This document shows positions 33,416-42,464 of a stretch of 46,021 nucleotides of DNA, in pieces. This stretch comes from a bacterium (GTDB lineage: Bacteria; Bacillota_I; Bacilli_A; RF39; UBA660), in the NCBI GenBank assembly GCA_030525085.1, contig JAUNFK010000006.1:1-46021 (forward strand), in the 5' to 3' direction. The notes beneath the pieces were generated by a model, which saw only the letters and a program-made list of their open reading frames with translations, searched no databases and was not told where the DNA came from. The translations under genes were made by a program, and so were the position numbers. Numbering within the stretch: the stretch's first letter is position 1; each line of letters begins with the position of its first letter.

Positions 33416-33440
33416 AGATACATTATTATCTCTTTTTTTA
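33414..33440 (+). terminator. Terminator of the LCP gene
   Basis: AGAGATA, loop CATTAT, TATCTCT, then T-run. Confidence 0.8.
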
Positions 33441-33455
33441 TGCAAAAGAAAAAGA

Positions 33456-34799
33456 CTACAAGTCTAAAACTTCATAGTCTCTAGCTTTATTATTTATTTC
33501 TGAATCCTTAATCGTTTCTTGTAGTCCTAAATTAGTGTTAGTTCCTAAATCATCTTCTAAATCAATTAATTTTAATATTTCTTCAAACGTTGTCTCACCA
33601 CTAATAACTTTGGCTAAACCATCTTGAAGCATTGTAATTGTACCAGATTTATAAACTAACTTTCTAAGCTCTGGCTTATCTGCATTCCTAACAATGGCAT
33701 CTCTAATTTCCTGATTAATTAAAAGCACTTCATGAATCGCGATTCTGCCAGCATAACCTTGATGGCAATGTTCACATCCATGTGGTTCATAAATCTCCTT
33801 TACATCTATATTAAGAGCTTCTTTAAATACTTTTCTTTCATAATCAGTAGCAGCTCTACTAGTTCGGCAATGCTTACAAAGCCTTCTAGCAAGCTTTTGT
33901 GAAATAATTCCTGTAAGAGCAGCACCAAGTAAATATCTTTCAACTGACATATCGGTTAAACGTTCAATCGTATTAAGTGAGTTATTGGTATGGATTGTAG
34001 AAAGTACTAAGTGTCCAGTAATTGATGCTCTAACTGCAATTCTTGCTGTCTCATCATCACGAATTTCACCAATCATTATAACATCTGGGTCTTGTCTTAA
34101 AATACTTCTTAAAACATTAGCAAATGTAAGCCCGATTTCTGAAATAACTTGTACCTGGTTAATTCCTTCAATATTCATTTCTATCGGATCTTCTACAGTA
34201 ATTATGTTTCTGTCCTCTGTATTTAACCTTTGCAAGATAGAGTAAACAGTAGTAGATTTACCTGTACCAGTTGCACCAGTAACTAGAATAATACCATTTG
34301 GTACATTCATCATCTTAATAACTTTATTATAATTTTCTTTATTAAAATCTAATTCTTCAATACCAGCACTACTCATTGAGTAATCCAAAATACGAATAAC
34401 TATTTTCTCACCTAAATTAGTTGGTAGGGAAGAGACACGTAAATCGACATTAACATTTTCAAGTTTATTTTTAATCGCACCATCTTGAGGAACACGTGAT
34501 TCGGTAATATTCATACCAGCAATAATCTTGATTCTTGTAATCATATTCTTCTGAATATATAAAGGAACATGACTATAATCCATTAAAGCTCCATCAATAC
34601 GCATTCTAATTCTAAGGCCTTTTTCGTATGGGTCAAAATGAATATCTGATGCCTTTCTTTTTATACCATCTAAAATAATATTATTAACTATATCTGTAAT
34701 AGGTACTTCTTCATAATTAAAATTAACAAGGTCATTATTTGGCGCAGAAAGCTGACTAGCATCTAACATAACTTCATCATTATTTAGTGACTCATCCAT
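33456..34799 (-). CDS. Type II secretion/type IV pilus assembly ATPase (GspE/PilB), solitary
   Basis: 447 residues, cytoplasmic. RKASDIHFDPYEKGLRIRMRIDG is the N1/N2 boundary, GATGTGKSTTVYS is Walker A, PDVIMIGEIRD the Walker B/Asp box, and HLVLSTIHTNNSLNTI the His box. A four-Cys zinc finger (CKHC...CEHC) is present in the C-terminal domain. Such motors drive pilin extension or pseudopilus secretion. No PilC, prepilin peptidase or pilin gene adjoins it, and it is flanked by LCP and a T-box; the Flp-like pilin at 13846-14067 is the only possible partner in the window. It is somewhat short (family about 500-570) and lacks the N-terminal N1 domain. Confidence 0.9.
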   Translation of the reverse strand: MDESLNNDEVMLDASQLSAPNNDLVNFNYEEVPITDIVNNIILDGIKRKASDIHFDPYEKGLRIRMRIDGALMDYSHVPLYIQKNMITRIKIIAGMNITESRVPQDGAIKNKLENVNVDLRVSSLPTNLGEKIVIRILDYSMSSAGIEELDFNKENYNKVIKMMNVPNGIILVTGATGTGKSTTVYSILQRLNTEDRNIITVEDPIEMNIEGINQVQVISEIGLTFANVLRSILRQDPDVIMIGEIRDDETARIAVRASITGHLVLSTIHTNNSLNTIERLTDMSVERYLLGAALTGIISQKLARRLCKHCRTSRAATDYERKVFKEALNIDVKEIYEPHGCEHCHQGYAGRIAIHEVLLINQEIRDAIVRNADKPELRKLVYKSGTITMLQDGLAKVISGETTFEEILKLIDLEDDLGTNTNLGLQETIKDSEINNKARDYEVLDL

Positions 34800-34863
34800 C
34801 TTTCCACCACCTTTTATTCTAAAATAATTATAGCAGTAAATTACATCTTAAGCAAGAGTGCTC

Positions 34864-34892
34864 TTGATAATTTTAAAAAAATAATATATAAT
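34864..34892 (+). promoter_or_regulatory. Promoter of the HD-valS T-box operon
   Basis: TTGATA (34864-34869), 17 bases, TATAAT (34887-34892). Close to consensus and correctly placed ahead of the T-box leader. Confidence 0.8.
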
Positions 34893-34898
34893 AAATTT

Positions 34899-35098
34899 AG
34901 TTTTCAGGGAAGCTGAGGAGTAATATTTATTTTATTTATAGAGAGTTAACATTTGGTGCAAGTTAATAATAAAAAAATATGAAGGTTGCAGTGGAGAAAA
35001 ATCGTTAATATGCGTTAAATATATAAAGAATAACAATAGTTATAAAAGTAAGGTGGTACCGTGAATTATCTCACCCTTACATTTATAACTATTTTTTT
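34899..35098 (+). ncRNA. T-box riboswitch controlling HD protein and valS
   Basis: Leader of about 200 bases. The T-box consensus AGGTGGTACCGTG is at 35051-35063, followed by a terminator with TATAAAAGTAAGG pairing with CCTTACATTTATA (one mismatch) and a T-run ending near 35098. The specifier looks like GTT (34985-34987) in the GAAGGTTGCAGTGG context, a valine codon, which agrees with the downstream valyl-tRNA synthetase. Uncharged tRNA-Val would favour antitermination. The specifier position is less certain than the T-box core. Confidence 0.85.
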
Positions 35099-35115
35099 AA
35101 GAAAGGGATTAAAAA

Positions 35116-35832
35116 ATGTATCGTGAATTTGAAGAATTTGTATTTAATAATTTTGACTATAATGAGCCAGCAATAAGGAGAAAATATTATCACTCAAAAA
35201 GAGTAAGCACCATCTCTAAAAAGATTGCTCAGCACCTATCATGGCCACTAAAAGACGTTGCTCTAGCTACACAAATAGGACTTCTTCATGACATTGGCAG
35301 ATTCGAAGAATGGACTATGTACAAATGCTTTAGTAAATATATGGACCATGGATCATATGGAGCATACCTTCTAAATAAAGAAGAATATGAAAAAATGTTT
35401 AATATTAAAGCATATGATAAACAAGAAGTACTAGATGCTATTTACTACCACAATAAACTAAAATTACCATCATCACTTAAAAACAATAAATTTTGTAAAC
35501 TTATAAGAGATGCAGACAAACTAGATATCATTTATCAATTGAGTCAAAGAGAGATTACTATGGAAAATAACACTAACGTCATTAGTAAAGAAGTATTTAA
35601 AGAATTTAATAAAGGCACAACAATTACTAATAAATACGTCAAAACTTACGCAGACAAAGTGTTAAGTGTTTTAGCACTCGTCTACGATATCAACTATAAC
35701 TACACCTTAGAATTACTATACGATTTTAATTATATAAATAATATATATGAAAATCTAGAAAATAAAGAATTTTACAAAGATTATTTTGATAAGATAAACA
35801 AATACATAGAAAAGAGGATCAAAACATGTTAG
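35116..35832 (+). CDS. HD-domain phosphohydrolase in the valS operon
   Basis: 238 residues, soluble. HSKRV, LLHDIGRFEE (the HD pair), HG..GAYLL and IRDADKLDI outline a metal-dependent HD hydrolase. Family members cleave phosphate from nucleotides or cyclic messengers; substrate unknown. It lies between the T-box and valS with a 7-base overlap onto valS, so it is controlled by tRNA-Val charging. AAGAAAGGGA precedes ATG 35116. This placement is unusual; the gene may be linked to amino-acid starvation or nucleotide signalling. Confidence 0.82.
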   Translation: MYREFEEFVFNNFDYNEPAIRRKYYHSKRVSTISKKIAQHLSWPLKDVALATQIGLLHDIGRFEEWTMYKCFSKYMDHGSYGAYLLNKEEYEKMFNIKAYDKQEVLDAIYYHNKLKLPSSLKNNKFCKLIRDADKLDIIYQLSQREITMENNTNVISKEVFKEFNKGTTITNKYVKTYADKVLSVLALVYDINYNYTLELLYDFNYINNIYENLENKEFYKDYFDKINKYIEKRIKTC

Positions 35833-38351
35833 ATACTAAATACAATCATGAAGAAGTTGAAAAGGGAAAATATTCATTTTGGCAAAGTAAGGGATACTTT
35901 AAAAGTGGCGATGTAACTAAAAAGCCATACTGCATTGTTTTACCACCACCAAATGTTACTGGTGTTTTACACCTAGGACATGCTTGGGATGTATCTTTAC
36001 AAGATGCTATTATTAGATATAAAAGAATGGAAGGCTACGATTGCTTATGGCTTCCAGGAATGGACCATGCTGCAATTGCAACTGAAGCTAAAGTCGTAGC
36101 TCGCCTTAAAGAACAAGGAAGAGAAAAATATCTAATTGGTCGTGATGCTTTCCTTAACGAATGCTGGAAATGGACTAATGAACATGCCGACGTAATTAGA
36201 AATCAGTGGGCTTCACTAGGCGTATCACTTGACTACACAAAAGAGCGTTTTACACTAGATAAAGGAATTGAAAAAGCTGTTCAAAAAGTATTTATTGACT
36301 ACTACAATGAAGGCCTTATCTATAGAGGAGAAAAGTTAATCAACTGGGATCCAGTAGCAATGACTGCTTTATCAAACGAAGAAGTAGTATACAAAGAAGA
36401 AGAAAGTGCATACTACCACATCAAATATTATCTAGAAGATAATAGTAACTACGTAGTGGTAGCAACAACAAGACCAGAAACCCTATTTGGTGATACTGCA
36501 GTTGCTGTTAATGAAAACGATGAAAGATATAAAGATTTTATTGGCAAGAATGTAAAACTACCACTAACAAATAGATTAATCCCAATTATTACAGATGAAC
36601 ATGCTGATATGACTAAAGGTACTGGTGCTGTTAAAATAACACCAGCATCAGACCCTAACGACTTTGAAGTAGGACTTCGTCATAATCTAAAAAGAATTAT
36701 TATCATGAACGATGACGCAACAATGAATAGTGAATGCGGTAAATATGAAGGCCTAACAAGAGAAGCTTGCCGTAAGGAAGTAGTAAAAGAATTAGAAGCT
36801 CAAGGATTATTAATTAAAACCGAACCAATCAAGCATGAAGTAGGCCACTCAGAAAGAACTGGCGTTATCATTGAACCAATGATCAAAAAACAATGGTTTG
36901 TTAAAATGAGACCTTTAGCAGACAAAGTTCTAGAACTTCAAAAAGATTCAAAAACCAAAGTACACTTCGTACCATCAAGATATGAAAAGACAATGAATCA
37001 CTGGATGGAAATAACTTATGATTGGTGTATATCTCGTCAGTTATGGTGGGGACACAGGATTCCAGCTTGGTATAAAGGTGATGAAGTTTGTGTTAGCGTA
37101 AACCCTCCAGAAAAAGAAGGTTGGACTGCAGATCCTGATGTCCTAGACACTTGGTTCTCAAGTGCATTATGGCCATTTGCAACTCTAGGATGGCCAGACA
37201 ACACCGAAGACTTACAAAGATACTATCCAAATAGTACTTTAGTTACTGGTTATGACATCATACCATTCTGGGTAAATAGAATGACATTCCAAGGAGAAAA
37301 ATTACTAGGTCAAAGACCATTCGAACACTGCCTAATTCATGGCCTTATCAGAGATAAACAAGGAAGAAAATTCTCAAAAAGCTTAGGTAACGGAATCGAC
37401 CCATTTGATATGGTTAAACAATATGGAGCAGACGCCTTAAGATATTACTTAGTAAGCGATGTAGCTCCTGGAACTGATATGCGTTTTGATGAAGATAAAA
37501 TCAAAGCAGCTTGGAACTATATTAATAAAATTTGGAACGCTTCAAGATTCGTTTTATCAAGCACAAACTCTTTAAAAGAAATAAATTTGGAAAACCTAAA
37601 ACCAGAAGATAAATGGATTTTAACTAAATACGAAAAAACAATTGAAAAAACTAAAAAATACATGGACAAATTTGAGTTCAATAATGCATGCGCAGCTATC
37701 TATGACTTCTCATGGAACTACTTCTGTGACTACTATATTGAAATGGCTAAATATACAACTGAAGATATAACAACTAAATCAGTACTAATCACAGTTCTAA
37801 CTGGCATCTTAAAACTTCTTCATCCATTTATGCCATATGTAACAGAAGAAATTTATCAAATGCTACCAGTAAAAGAAGATGAATCAATCATGATTTCTAA
37901 ATATCCAAAACATAATAAAAAATATGTTTTCCCACTTGAAGAAGAGATTGTCGATGACGAAATCGAGTTTATCAAAAGCTTTAGAAACATCAAAGCCGAA
38001 AATGCTATGACTAAAGATCTTAAAGTAATGTTTGATACAAACGATGATAACAATCTAATTGTCAAAATGCTTAAGCTAGATGATAACCTAGTAAAAGAAC
38101 CTTTAGGTATCAAATCATACAAAGTATTCTCAAGCAAAATCAAGGCAACAATCTTCTTTGAAAAACTAGAGACAGAAAAAGACATCGAAGCTAAAAATGC
38201 TGCCATTAAAATTCTAGAAGCATCTATCCTAAGAAGAGAAACTCTTCTAACAAACGAAAACTATGTAAATAAAGCACCTGCTAAAATCGTTGAACTAGAT
38301 AGACAAAAACTAGAAGAAGAAAAGAAAAAATTAGAAGAATTAAGAAGGTAA
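35826..38351 (+). CDS. valS: Valyl-tRNA synthetase
   Basis: Class Ia synthetase charging tRNA-Val, with editing of Thr-tRNA. 841 residues. LPPPNVTGVLHLGHAW contains HIGH (HLGH), the CP1 editing domain has TTRPETLFGDTAVAVN, and GRKFSKSLGNGIDPFD is KMSKS (KFSKS). The C-terminal coiled coil (tail ending LDRQKLEEEKKKLEELRR) fits ValS. Start ATG 35826 overlaps the HD gene and has AGAGG upstream. Controlled by the T-box leader. Confidence 0.95.
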   Translation: MLDTKYNHEEVEKGKYSFWQSKGYFKSGDVTKKPYCIVLPPPNVTGVLHLGHAWDVSLQDAIIRYKRMEGYDCLWLPGMDHAAIATEAKVVARLKEQGREKYLIGRDAFLNECWKWTNEHADVIRNQWASLGVSLDYTKERFTLDKGIEKAVQKVFIDYYNEGLIYRGEKLINWDPVAMTALSNEEVVYKEEESAYYHIKYYLEDNSNYVVVATTRPETLFGDTAVAVNENDERYKDFIGKNVKLPLTNRLIPIITDEHADMTKGTGAVKITPASDPNDFEVGLRHNLKRIIIMNDDATMNSECGKYEGLTREACRKEVVKELEAQGLLIKTEPIKHEVGHSERTGVIIEPMIKKQWFVKMRPLADKVLELQKDSKTKVHFVPSRYEKTMNHWMEITYDWCISRQLWWGHRIPAWYKGDEVCVSVNPPEKEGWTADPDVLDTWFSSALWPFATLGWPDNTEDLQRYYPNSTLVTGYDIIPFWVNRMTFQGEKLLGQRPFEHCLIHGLIRDKQGRKFSKSLGNGIDPFDMVKQYGADALRYYLVSDVAPGTDMRFDEDKIKAAWNYINKIWNASRFVLSSTNSLKEINLENLKPEDKWILTKYEKTIEKTKKYMDKFEFNNACAAIYDFSWNYFCDYYIEMAKYTTEDITTKSVLITVLTGILKLLHPFMPYVTEEIYQMLPVKEDESIMISKYPKHNKKYVFPLEEEIVDDEIEFIKSFRNIKAENAMTKDLKVMFDTNDDNNLIVKMLKLDDNLVKEPLGIKSYKVFSSKIKATIFFEKLETEKDIEAKNAAIKILEASILRRETLLTNENYVNKAPAKIVELDRQKLEEEKKKLEELRR

Positions 38352-38369
38352 GGTAAATCTTGCCTTTTT
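38345..38369 (+). terminator. Terminator of valS
   Basis: AAGGTAAG, loop GTAAAT, CTTGCCTT (one G-U pair), then T. The stop codon is in the stem. Confidence 0.65.
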
Positions 38370-38396
38370 ATTATATAATTATGGTAGGAGAGTGCT

Positions 38397-39251
38397 ATGA
38401 AAATAATAAAAAATAAAAACTTAAAAAACTATAATACTTATAAACTAAATTCAGTTTGCAAAACATTTATCGAAATAGATAATGAAGAAGAATTAACTAA
38501 TTTAATAAAAAACATAAAAGAGCCATACAAAATAATTGGCAACGGTTCAAATCTAATCTTGCCAGAATATATAAACGGAACTATAATTCATCTAAACTTA
38601 AAAAATATTAAAATAAATAATGAAAAAATTATTGCAGAATCAGGAATCTTATTACCAAATCTGGTAAATATAACTATAAATAATAACCTTACAGGCCTAG
38701 AATGGGCTTCTGGAATACCAGCAAGCTTAGGCGGTGCAATCATGAATAATGCTGGCGCATATAAACATAGTATTCTAGAATACGTAACCAAAATTAAAGT
38801 TTTTGAAGAAGGAACCATAAAAGAAATAGACGCTAGTAAAATAGTAGCGTCTCACCATCATACTAATTTAAAAGATAGAAATCTTATAATTTTAAGTGCT
38901 ACATTAAAACTAGAAAAAGGTAATAAAGAAGAATCACTAAAACTGGTAAAAGAATACGCTCAAAAAAGAGCTAGCTCTCAGCCTACAGAATATCCATCTG
39001 CTGGCAGTGTATTTCAAAATCCAGGAGGCGACTATGCTGGAAGAATAATTGAAAGCCTAGGTCTTAAAAATTTTCACATAAATGATGCATATGTAAGTGA
39101 AAAGCATGCCAACTTCATCATAAATAAAAAAGACGCTTCATCAAAAGATATTCTTAATCTCATTAAAATCATTCAAGATAAATGCGAAAAAGAATATAAA
39201 ATAAGATTAAAACTAGAGCAAGAAATAGTATCTGAAAACCTCGAACAATAG
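38397..39251 (+). CDS. murB: UDP-N-acetylenolpyruvoylglucosamine reductase
   Basis: FAD enzyme that makes UDP-MurNAc in peptidoglycan synthesis. IIGNGSNLILPE (FAD binding), GLEWASGIPASLGGAIMNNAGAY, PSAGSVFQNPGGDYAGRIIESLGL (Ser acid) and VSEKHANFIINKKDASSKDILNLI define it as the type IIb form typical of Gram-positives. Length 284. GTAGGAG precedes ATG 38397, with a TATATAAT-like -10 about 20 bases upstream. Confidence 0.94.
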   Translation: MKIIKNKNLKNYNTYKLNSVCKTFIEIDNEEELTNLIKNIKEPYKIIGNGSNLILPEYINGTIIHLNLKNIKINNEKIIAESGILLPNLVNITINNNLTGLEWASGIPASLGGAIMNNAGAYKHSILEYVTKIKVFEEGTIKEIDASKIVASHHHTNLKDRNLIILSATLKLEKGNKEESLKLVKEYAQKRASSQPTEYPSAGSVFQNPGGDYAGRIIESLGLKNFHINDAYVSEKHANFIINKKDASSKDILNLIKIIQDKCEKEYKIRLKLEQEIVSENLEQ

Positions 39252-39274
39252 AATAAATAAGGCCGAATATTAAC

Positions 39275-39302
39275 TTGACACGGGGGGGGGTTGTTATATA
39301 CT
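39275..39302 (+). promoter_or_regulatory. Promoter of surface paralogue C with G9 tract in the spacer
   Basis: TTGACA (39275-39280) and TATACT (39297-39302) are 16 bases apart. Nine consecutive G (39282-39290) lie between them. Gain of one G would give the optimal 17. It closely resembles the paralogue B promoter. Confidence 0.75.
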
Positions 39303-39327
39303 TTCTATAGAAGGATAGGGAGTATAT

Positions 39328-41298
39328 ATGAACCAAGAAGTTGCATTAAAAAAATCTAAAAAGAAACTTAAAATATATTATAGTTTATTAATTACCACGC
39401 TATGCCTAATAGCTACATCATATGCATTTTTTACATTATACTTAAGACAATCAGAAGACAATAAAGTTACTGCATTATCATGCTTTAGCACAACACTTAC
39501 CGAAGAAAATAGCGCAATAAATTTATCTAATGAATTTCCAATATCAGATGCAGAAGGATTAAAGAAAAATCCGTTTACATTCAAAATCACAAATAATTGT
39601 TCCAAGTATGTTAGAACATATATTACAATTGATAGCTTAAACGAAGAAAACAACACTTACATATCTAGTAAATATATGAAAGCTAATATATCTATTTCAG
39701 GTACAATAAGTGATCAATCTATATTAATAGGCACGCAAAAGACAAAATTACTAGATAATAATCATAATGGGTATATTCTATTAGAAACAGGCCTTGAACC
39801 AAACGAAAGTAAAGAATATAATTTAAGATTATGGATAGATTATGATACAACCGCACAGCAAGGAGCAAATAAGAAATACCAAGGACAAATCGTCATTGTT
39901 AGTGAACCAGATGAAAACGCTCCAGACAACTGGAATAGTGCTCCAGATGGGACTTTGCTAGCAGCTCTAAGAAATGATCCTCTAAATAAATTAAAAGAAC
40001 CACTAACTGTTCCAGGAAGAGAAATAAGTGCTCACACTAAAGATGATATAAGCGAAACTTCCATAATGAGTATAGATGACACTTACAAAAATTATTACTG
40101 GACATATGGTACTGATTTTTCATCTAACAGTATTTTATTTAATCTAACCAGCACTAAAGTTACATCATCAGTATACAAATACTCATATACTGAGCTTATC
40201 GGAAAATATATTGTTTCCAATGAACCATCAGAAAATAGTGCAAGCACAACTACTCAAATAAATACAAATAATCTATATAGAGTTTTCTATGTCACCAATG
40301 CGACAGAAAATAATTTAACATACAAAGAGGTAACATCTAACAAAAAGAAAAACGAAGCTCTCTTAGCAAGTACAAAAGATGATTACGGAACGTCCTATTA
40401 TTTTAGAGGTGCAGTAAAAAACAACTACGTGCAGTTTGCAAATAAATGCTGGCGAATAGTTAGAATAAACGGAAATGGCACAATAAAAATAGTATTACAC
40501 AATGACAATATAAATAATTCTGCAAATCCATGTTCGTCAATAAATAATGACAAAACCGCAGCATTTGCAAGATACTCTAAATCAGCATATACAAGTAAAT
40601 GGAATGAACTTTATGAAGATAACGCTTATATAGGCCTTATGTATGGCACAACAAACTCATCTAATTATGCAAATACACATACAAATATAAATAAAAACAC
40701 AGTTTTAAATGCTTTAGAATCATGGTATAACACAGCACTTCTTTCATATGAAGATAAATTAGCCGATACCATCTGGTGTAATGATAAAAAAGTAATTACA
40801 ACCTTATCAAATGGTAGTACATATGGAACAGGCCTAGGATATGGCACAAACCAAACTGGTTATAGTGCATATAATCGAATCTCCGGTAGTGACTCAAGCC
40901 TTTATGCTAGCCCATCACTTATTTGCTCAAATGATAACAATAACGGTAAACTATCAAAAATGACAGTAAGTGATACACTATATGGAAATGGAGCACTTAC
41001 TTATAAAATAGGCTTGCTAACAGCCGATGAAGTGGCCTTTGCCGGAGCTAAAAACAATACAGATTATACATTTGCCAATTTAGGAATATATTTACAAGAA
41101 AATACAGGATCAAATTATTGGTGGACAATGTCTCCAGCATATTATCGTAGTGGAGCAAATATATGGTCTGTTAACTCTGGATTTATCGGCACTATCCGTA
41201 TAGATAGTGTCCTTGGTATAAGACCATCAATATCCCTAAAACAAACCGTAACTGCTACTGGAAACGGAACTAGCGAAGATCCGTATATTATAAAATAG
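39328..41298 (+). CDS. Surface paralogue C: TasA/camelysin-like domain plus lectin-like C-terminus
   Basis: The largest of the three paralogues, 656 residues. Hydrophobic segment about 16-33, followed by TSYAFFTLYLRQ, like a SipW-type signal end. TasA-like domain about 35-195 (LSCFSTTLTEEN, FTFKITNNCSKYVRTYITI, SKEYNLRLWIDYD). Then a module with TLLAALR and SAHTKDD matching paralogue A but not B, and the shared C-terminal domain (KDDYGTSYYFRGAVKNNYVQFANKCWRIVR) ending YWWTMSPAYYRSGANIW...GIRPSISLKQ. The tip has ordinary A/T-ending codons. AGGGAG precedes ATG 39328. Probably a surface adhesin, phase-variable through the G9 promoter tract. Confidence 0.7.
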   Translation: MNQEVALKKSKKKLKIYYSLLITTLCLIATSYAFFTLYLRQSEDNKVTALSCFSTTLTEENSAINLSNEFPISDAEGLKKNPFTFKITNNCSKYVRTYITIDSLNEENNTYISSKYMKANISISGTISDQSILIGTQKTKLLDNNHNGYILLETGLEPNESKEYNLRLWIDYDTTAQQGANKKYQGQIVIVSEPDENAPDNWNSAPDGTLLAALRNDPLNKLKEPLTVPGREISAHTKDDISETSIMSIDDTYKNYYWTYGTDFSSNSILFNLTSTKVTSSVYKYSYTELIGKYIVSNEPSENSASTTTQINTNNLYRVFYVTNATENNLTYKEVTSNKKKNEALLASTKDDYGTSYYFRGAVKNNYVQFANKCWRIVRINGNGTIKIVLHNDNINNSANPCSSINNDKTAAFARYSKSAYTSKWNELYEDNAYIGLMYGTTNSSNYANTHTNINKNTVLNALESWYNTALLSYEDKLADTIWCNDKKVITTLSNGSTYGTGLGYGTNQTGYSAYNRISGSDSSLYASPSLICSNDNNNGKLSKMTVSDTLYGNGALTYKIGLLTADEVAFAGAKNNTDYTFANLGIYLQENTGSNYWWTMSPAYYRSGANIWSVNSGFIGTIRIDSVLGIRPSISLKQTVTATGNGTSEDPYIIK

Positions 41299-41307
41299 AA
41301 CGTTCGT

Positions 41308-41336
41308 TTGACAAAACAATACTTTTATGGTATAAT
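41308..41336 (+). promoter_or_regulatory. Consensus promoter of 41361-42218
   Basis: TTGACA, 17 bases, TGG + TATAAT (41331-41336): a perfect consensus with extended -10. No clear terminator separates it from paralogue C. Confidence 0.85.
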
Positions 41337-41360
41337 CTCGTCAAATATGGGGGTTATATT

Positions 41361-42218
41361 ATGATTAGTAGAAAAGAGTTACAATACGTTTCGAAACAAG
41401 TAAAAGACGTACCGTTTCCAGGTGTAAACTACGCCGCAGATGTTATGGAAAACTTACAGTCTGCATTTAAAGCATACGAACAAAAATATCAAGATAAAAG
41501 CTATAACTTTATGTTAAGTAATGGAGAAGAATTCACTTTTGAAATCTTAGCTAAAAACCTAGCACACCTTTTAGGTATTAATTATAAAAATCTTTTAAGT
41601 GATTTCATGGAACCAGTAAGAACGAGAGAACTCGGCTTAAAGCCAGGAGAGCAAACAACCTCATTTGAAATGTTAAAAATAATTATTGATAGAGCAGAAG
41701 ATATTATCAGACATGACGCTACTGCCAAAAATAGAAAAATCTTAAATTATTATAAAATAATGATTAGATGTATTGCATTCTCCAAACTATCAACGTTTGA
41801 AAGCTTCGATTTCGGTTGTATAAATTTTGACAAAGAAAAATATAGTAAAACGGGACAACTATTCCCTGGTGATAGTACAAAAATTCTTTTCACACCAAGT
41901 GATGAAGCAATAACGCCATACTTTATAATGGGCCTAAAAAAAGCCGAAGATGGAATATATATCCCGGAAACTGTTATGGCGCCGGAAAATTTTTATAAAT
42001 ATTTGATAGATCAAACGCTTCTACTACCAATCCAAGTAATCATCTCAAGCAACGATGAACTAAACAAAATATGTGCAACCCCAGCTGAAAAGCTTAATTT
42101 ACTAAATATGTATAAGGGACTAATCGGCCTATATCAAACAAATAGTTTTATTGATATCTTTGCAGATTATGAAAGTACACTAAAAGAAAATAAGAAAAGA
42201 CCAGCTATAATAAGCTAA
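41361..42218 (+). CDS. Unrecognised soluble protein, 285 residues
   Basis: No family recognised with confidence. It is a mixed alpha/beta soluble protein with no signal peptide. A motif-like stretch SYNFMLSNGEEFTFEILAKN followed by LAHLLGINYKNLLSDFM is reminiscent of the HLLGI segment of PBECR-type (phage-barnase/EndoU/RelE-like) nuclease families, but this is a weak resemblance. The C-terminal half (GDSTKILFTPSDEAITPYFIMGLKKAEDG.YIPETVMAPENF) forms another possible domain. It is driven by the best consensus promoter in the window, with GGGGG before ATG 41361, so it may be strongly expressed. Confidence 0.6.
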   Translation: MISRKELQYVSKQVKDVPFPGVNYAADVMENLQSAFKAYEQKYQDKSYNFMLSNGEEFTFEILAKNLAHLLGINYKNLLSDFMEPVRTRELGLKPGEQTTSFEMLKIIIDRAEDIIRHDATAKNRKILNYYKIMIRCIAFSKLSTFESFDFGCINFDKEKYSKTGQLFPGDSTKILFTPSDEAITPYFIMGLKKAEDGIYIPETVMAPENFYKYLIDQTLLLPIQVIISSNDELNKICATPAEKLNLLNMYKGLIGLYQTNSFIDIFADYESTLKENKKRPAIIS

Positions 42219-42261
42219 AAAGATTGACTAAAACACAAAAATAATCTAAAATATTAATAGA

Positions 42262-42445
42262 AATTTGTAAGAGACATATTTATTAAAACTAATCTTAAAG
42301 AGAGCCTATGCTGCTGTAATATAGGTAGATAAAGATAATAAATCCTACTCTTAAAAAAACAAACCGGGTAATTCCGTTATCAAAATTAAGTAAAAATAAG
42401 GATGGTACCGCATAATATATGCTCCTTTAGGTATCATCTTTTTTT
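42262..42445 (+). ncRNA. T-box riboswitch controlling proS
   Basis: The T-box core AAGGATGGTACCGC is at 42398-42411. The terminator pairs GATGGTACC (42401-42409) with GGTATCATC (42430-42438, one G-U), then a T-run. A stem I is visible from about 42290 (AAAGAG pairing with CTCTT at 42348-42352), with CCT at 42344-42346 as a possible proline specifier codon. The 5' end is uncertain because the upstream promoter is weak (TTGACT at 42226-42231 with no good -10 at 17). It agrees with the prolyl-tRNA synthetase downstream. Confidence 0.85.
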
Positions 42446-42464
42446 ATTAGAAAGAAGGATAAAA

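Noticed and set aside
42402-42464. Upstream start for proS
   Set aside because: It would translate through the T-box terminator hairpin; ATG 42465 has its own SD.
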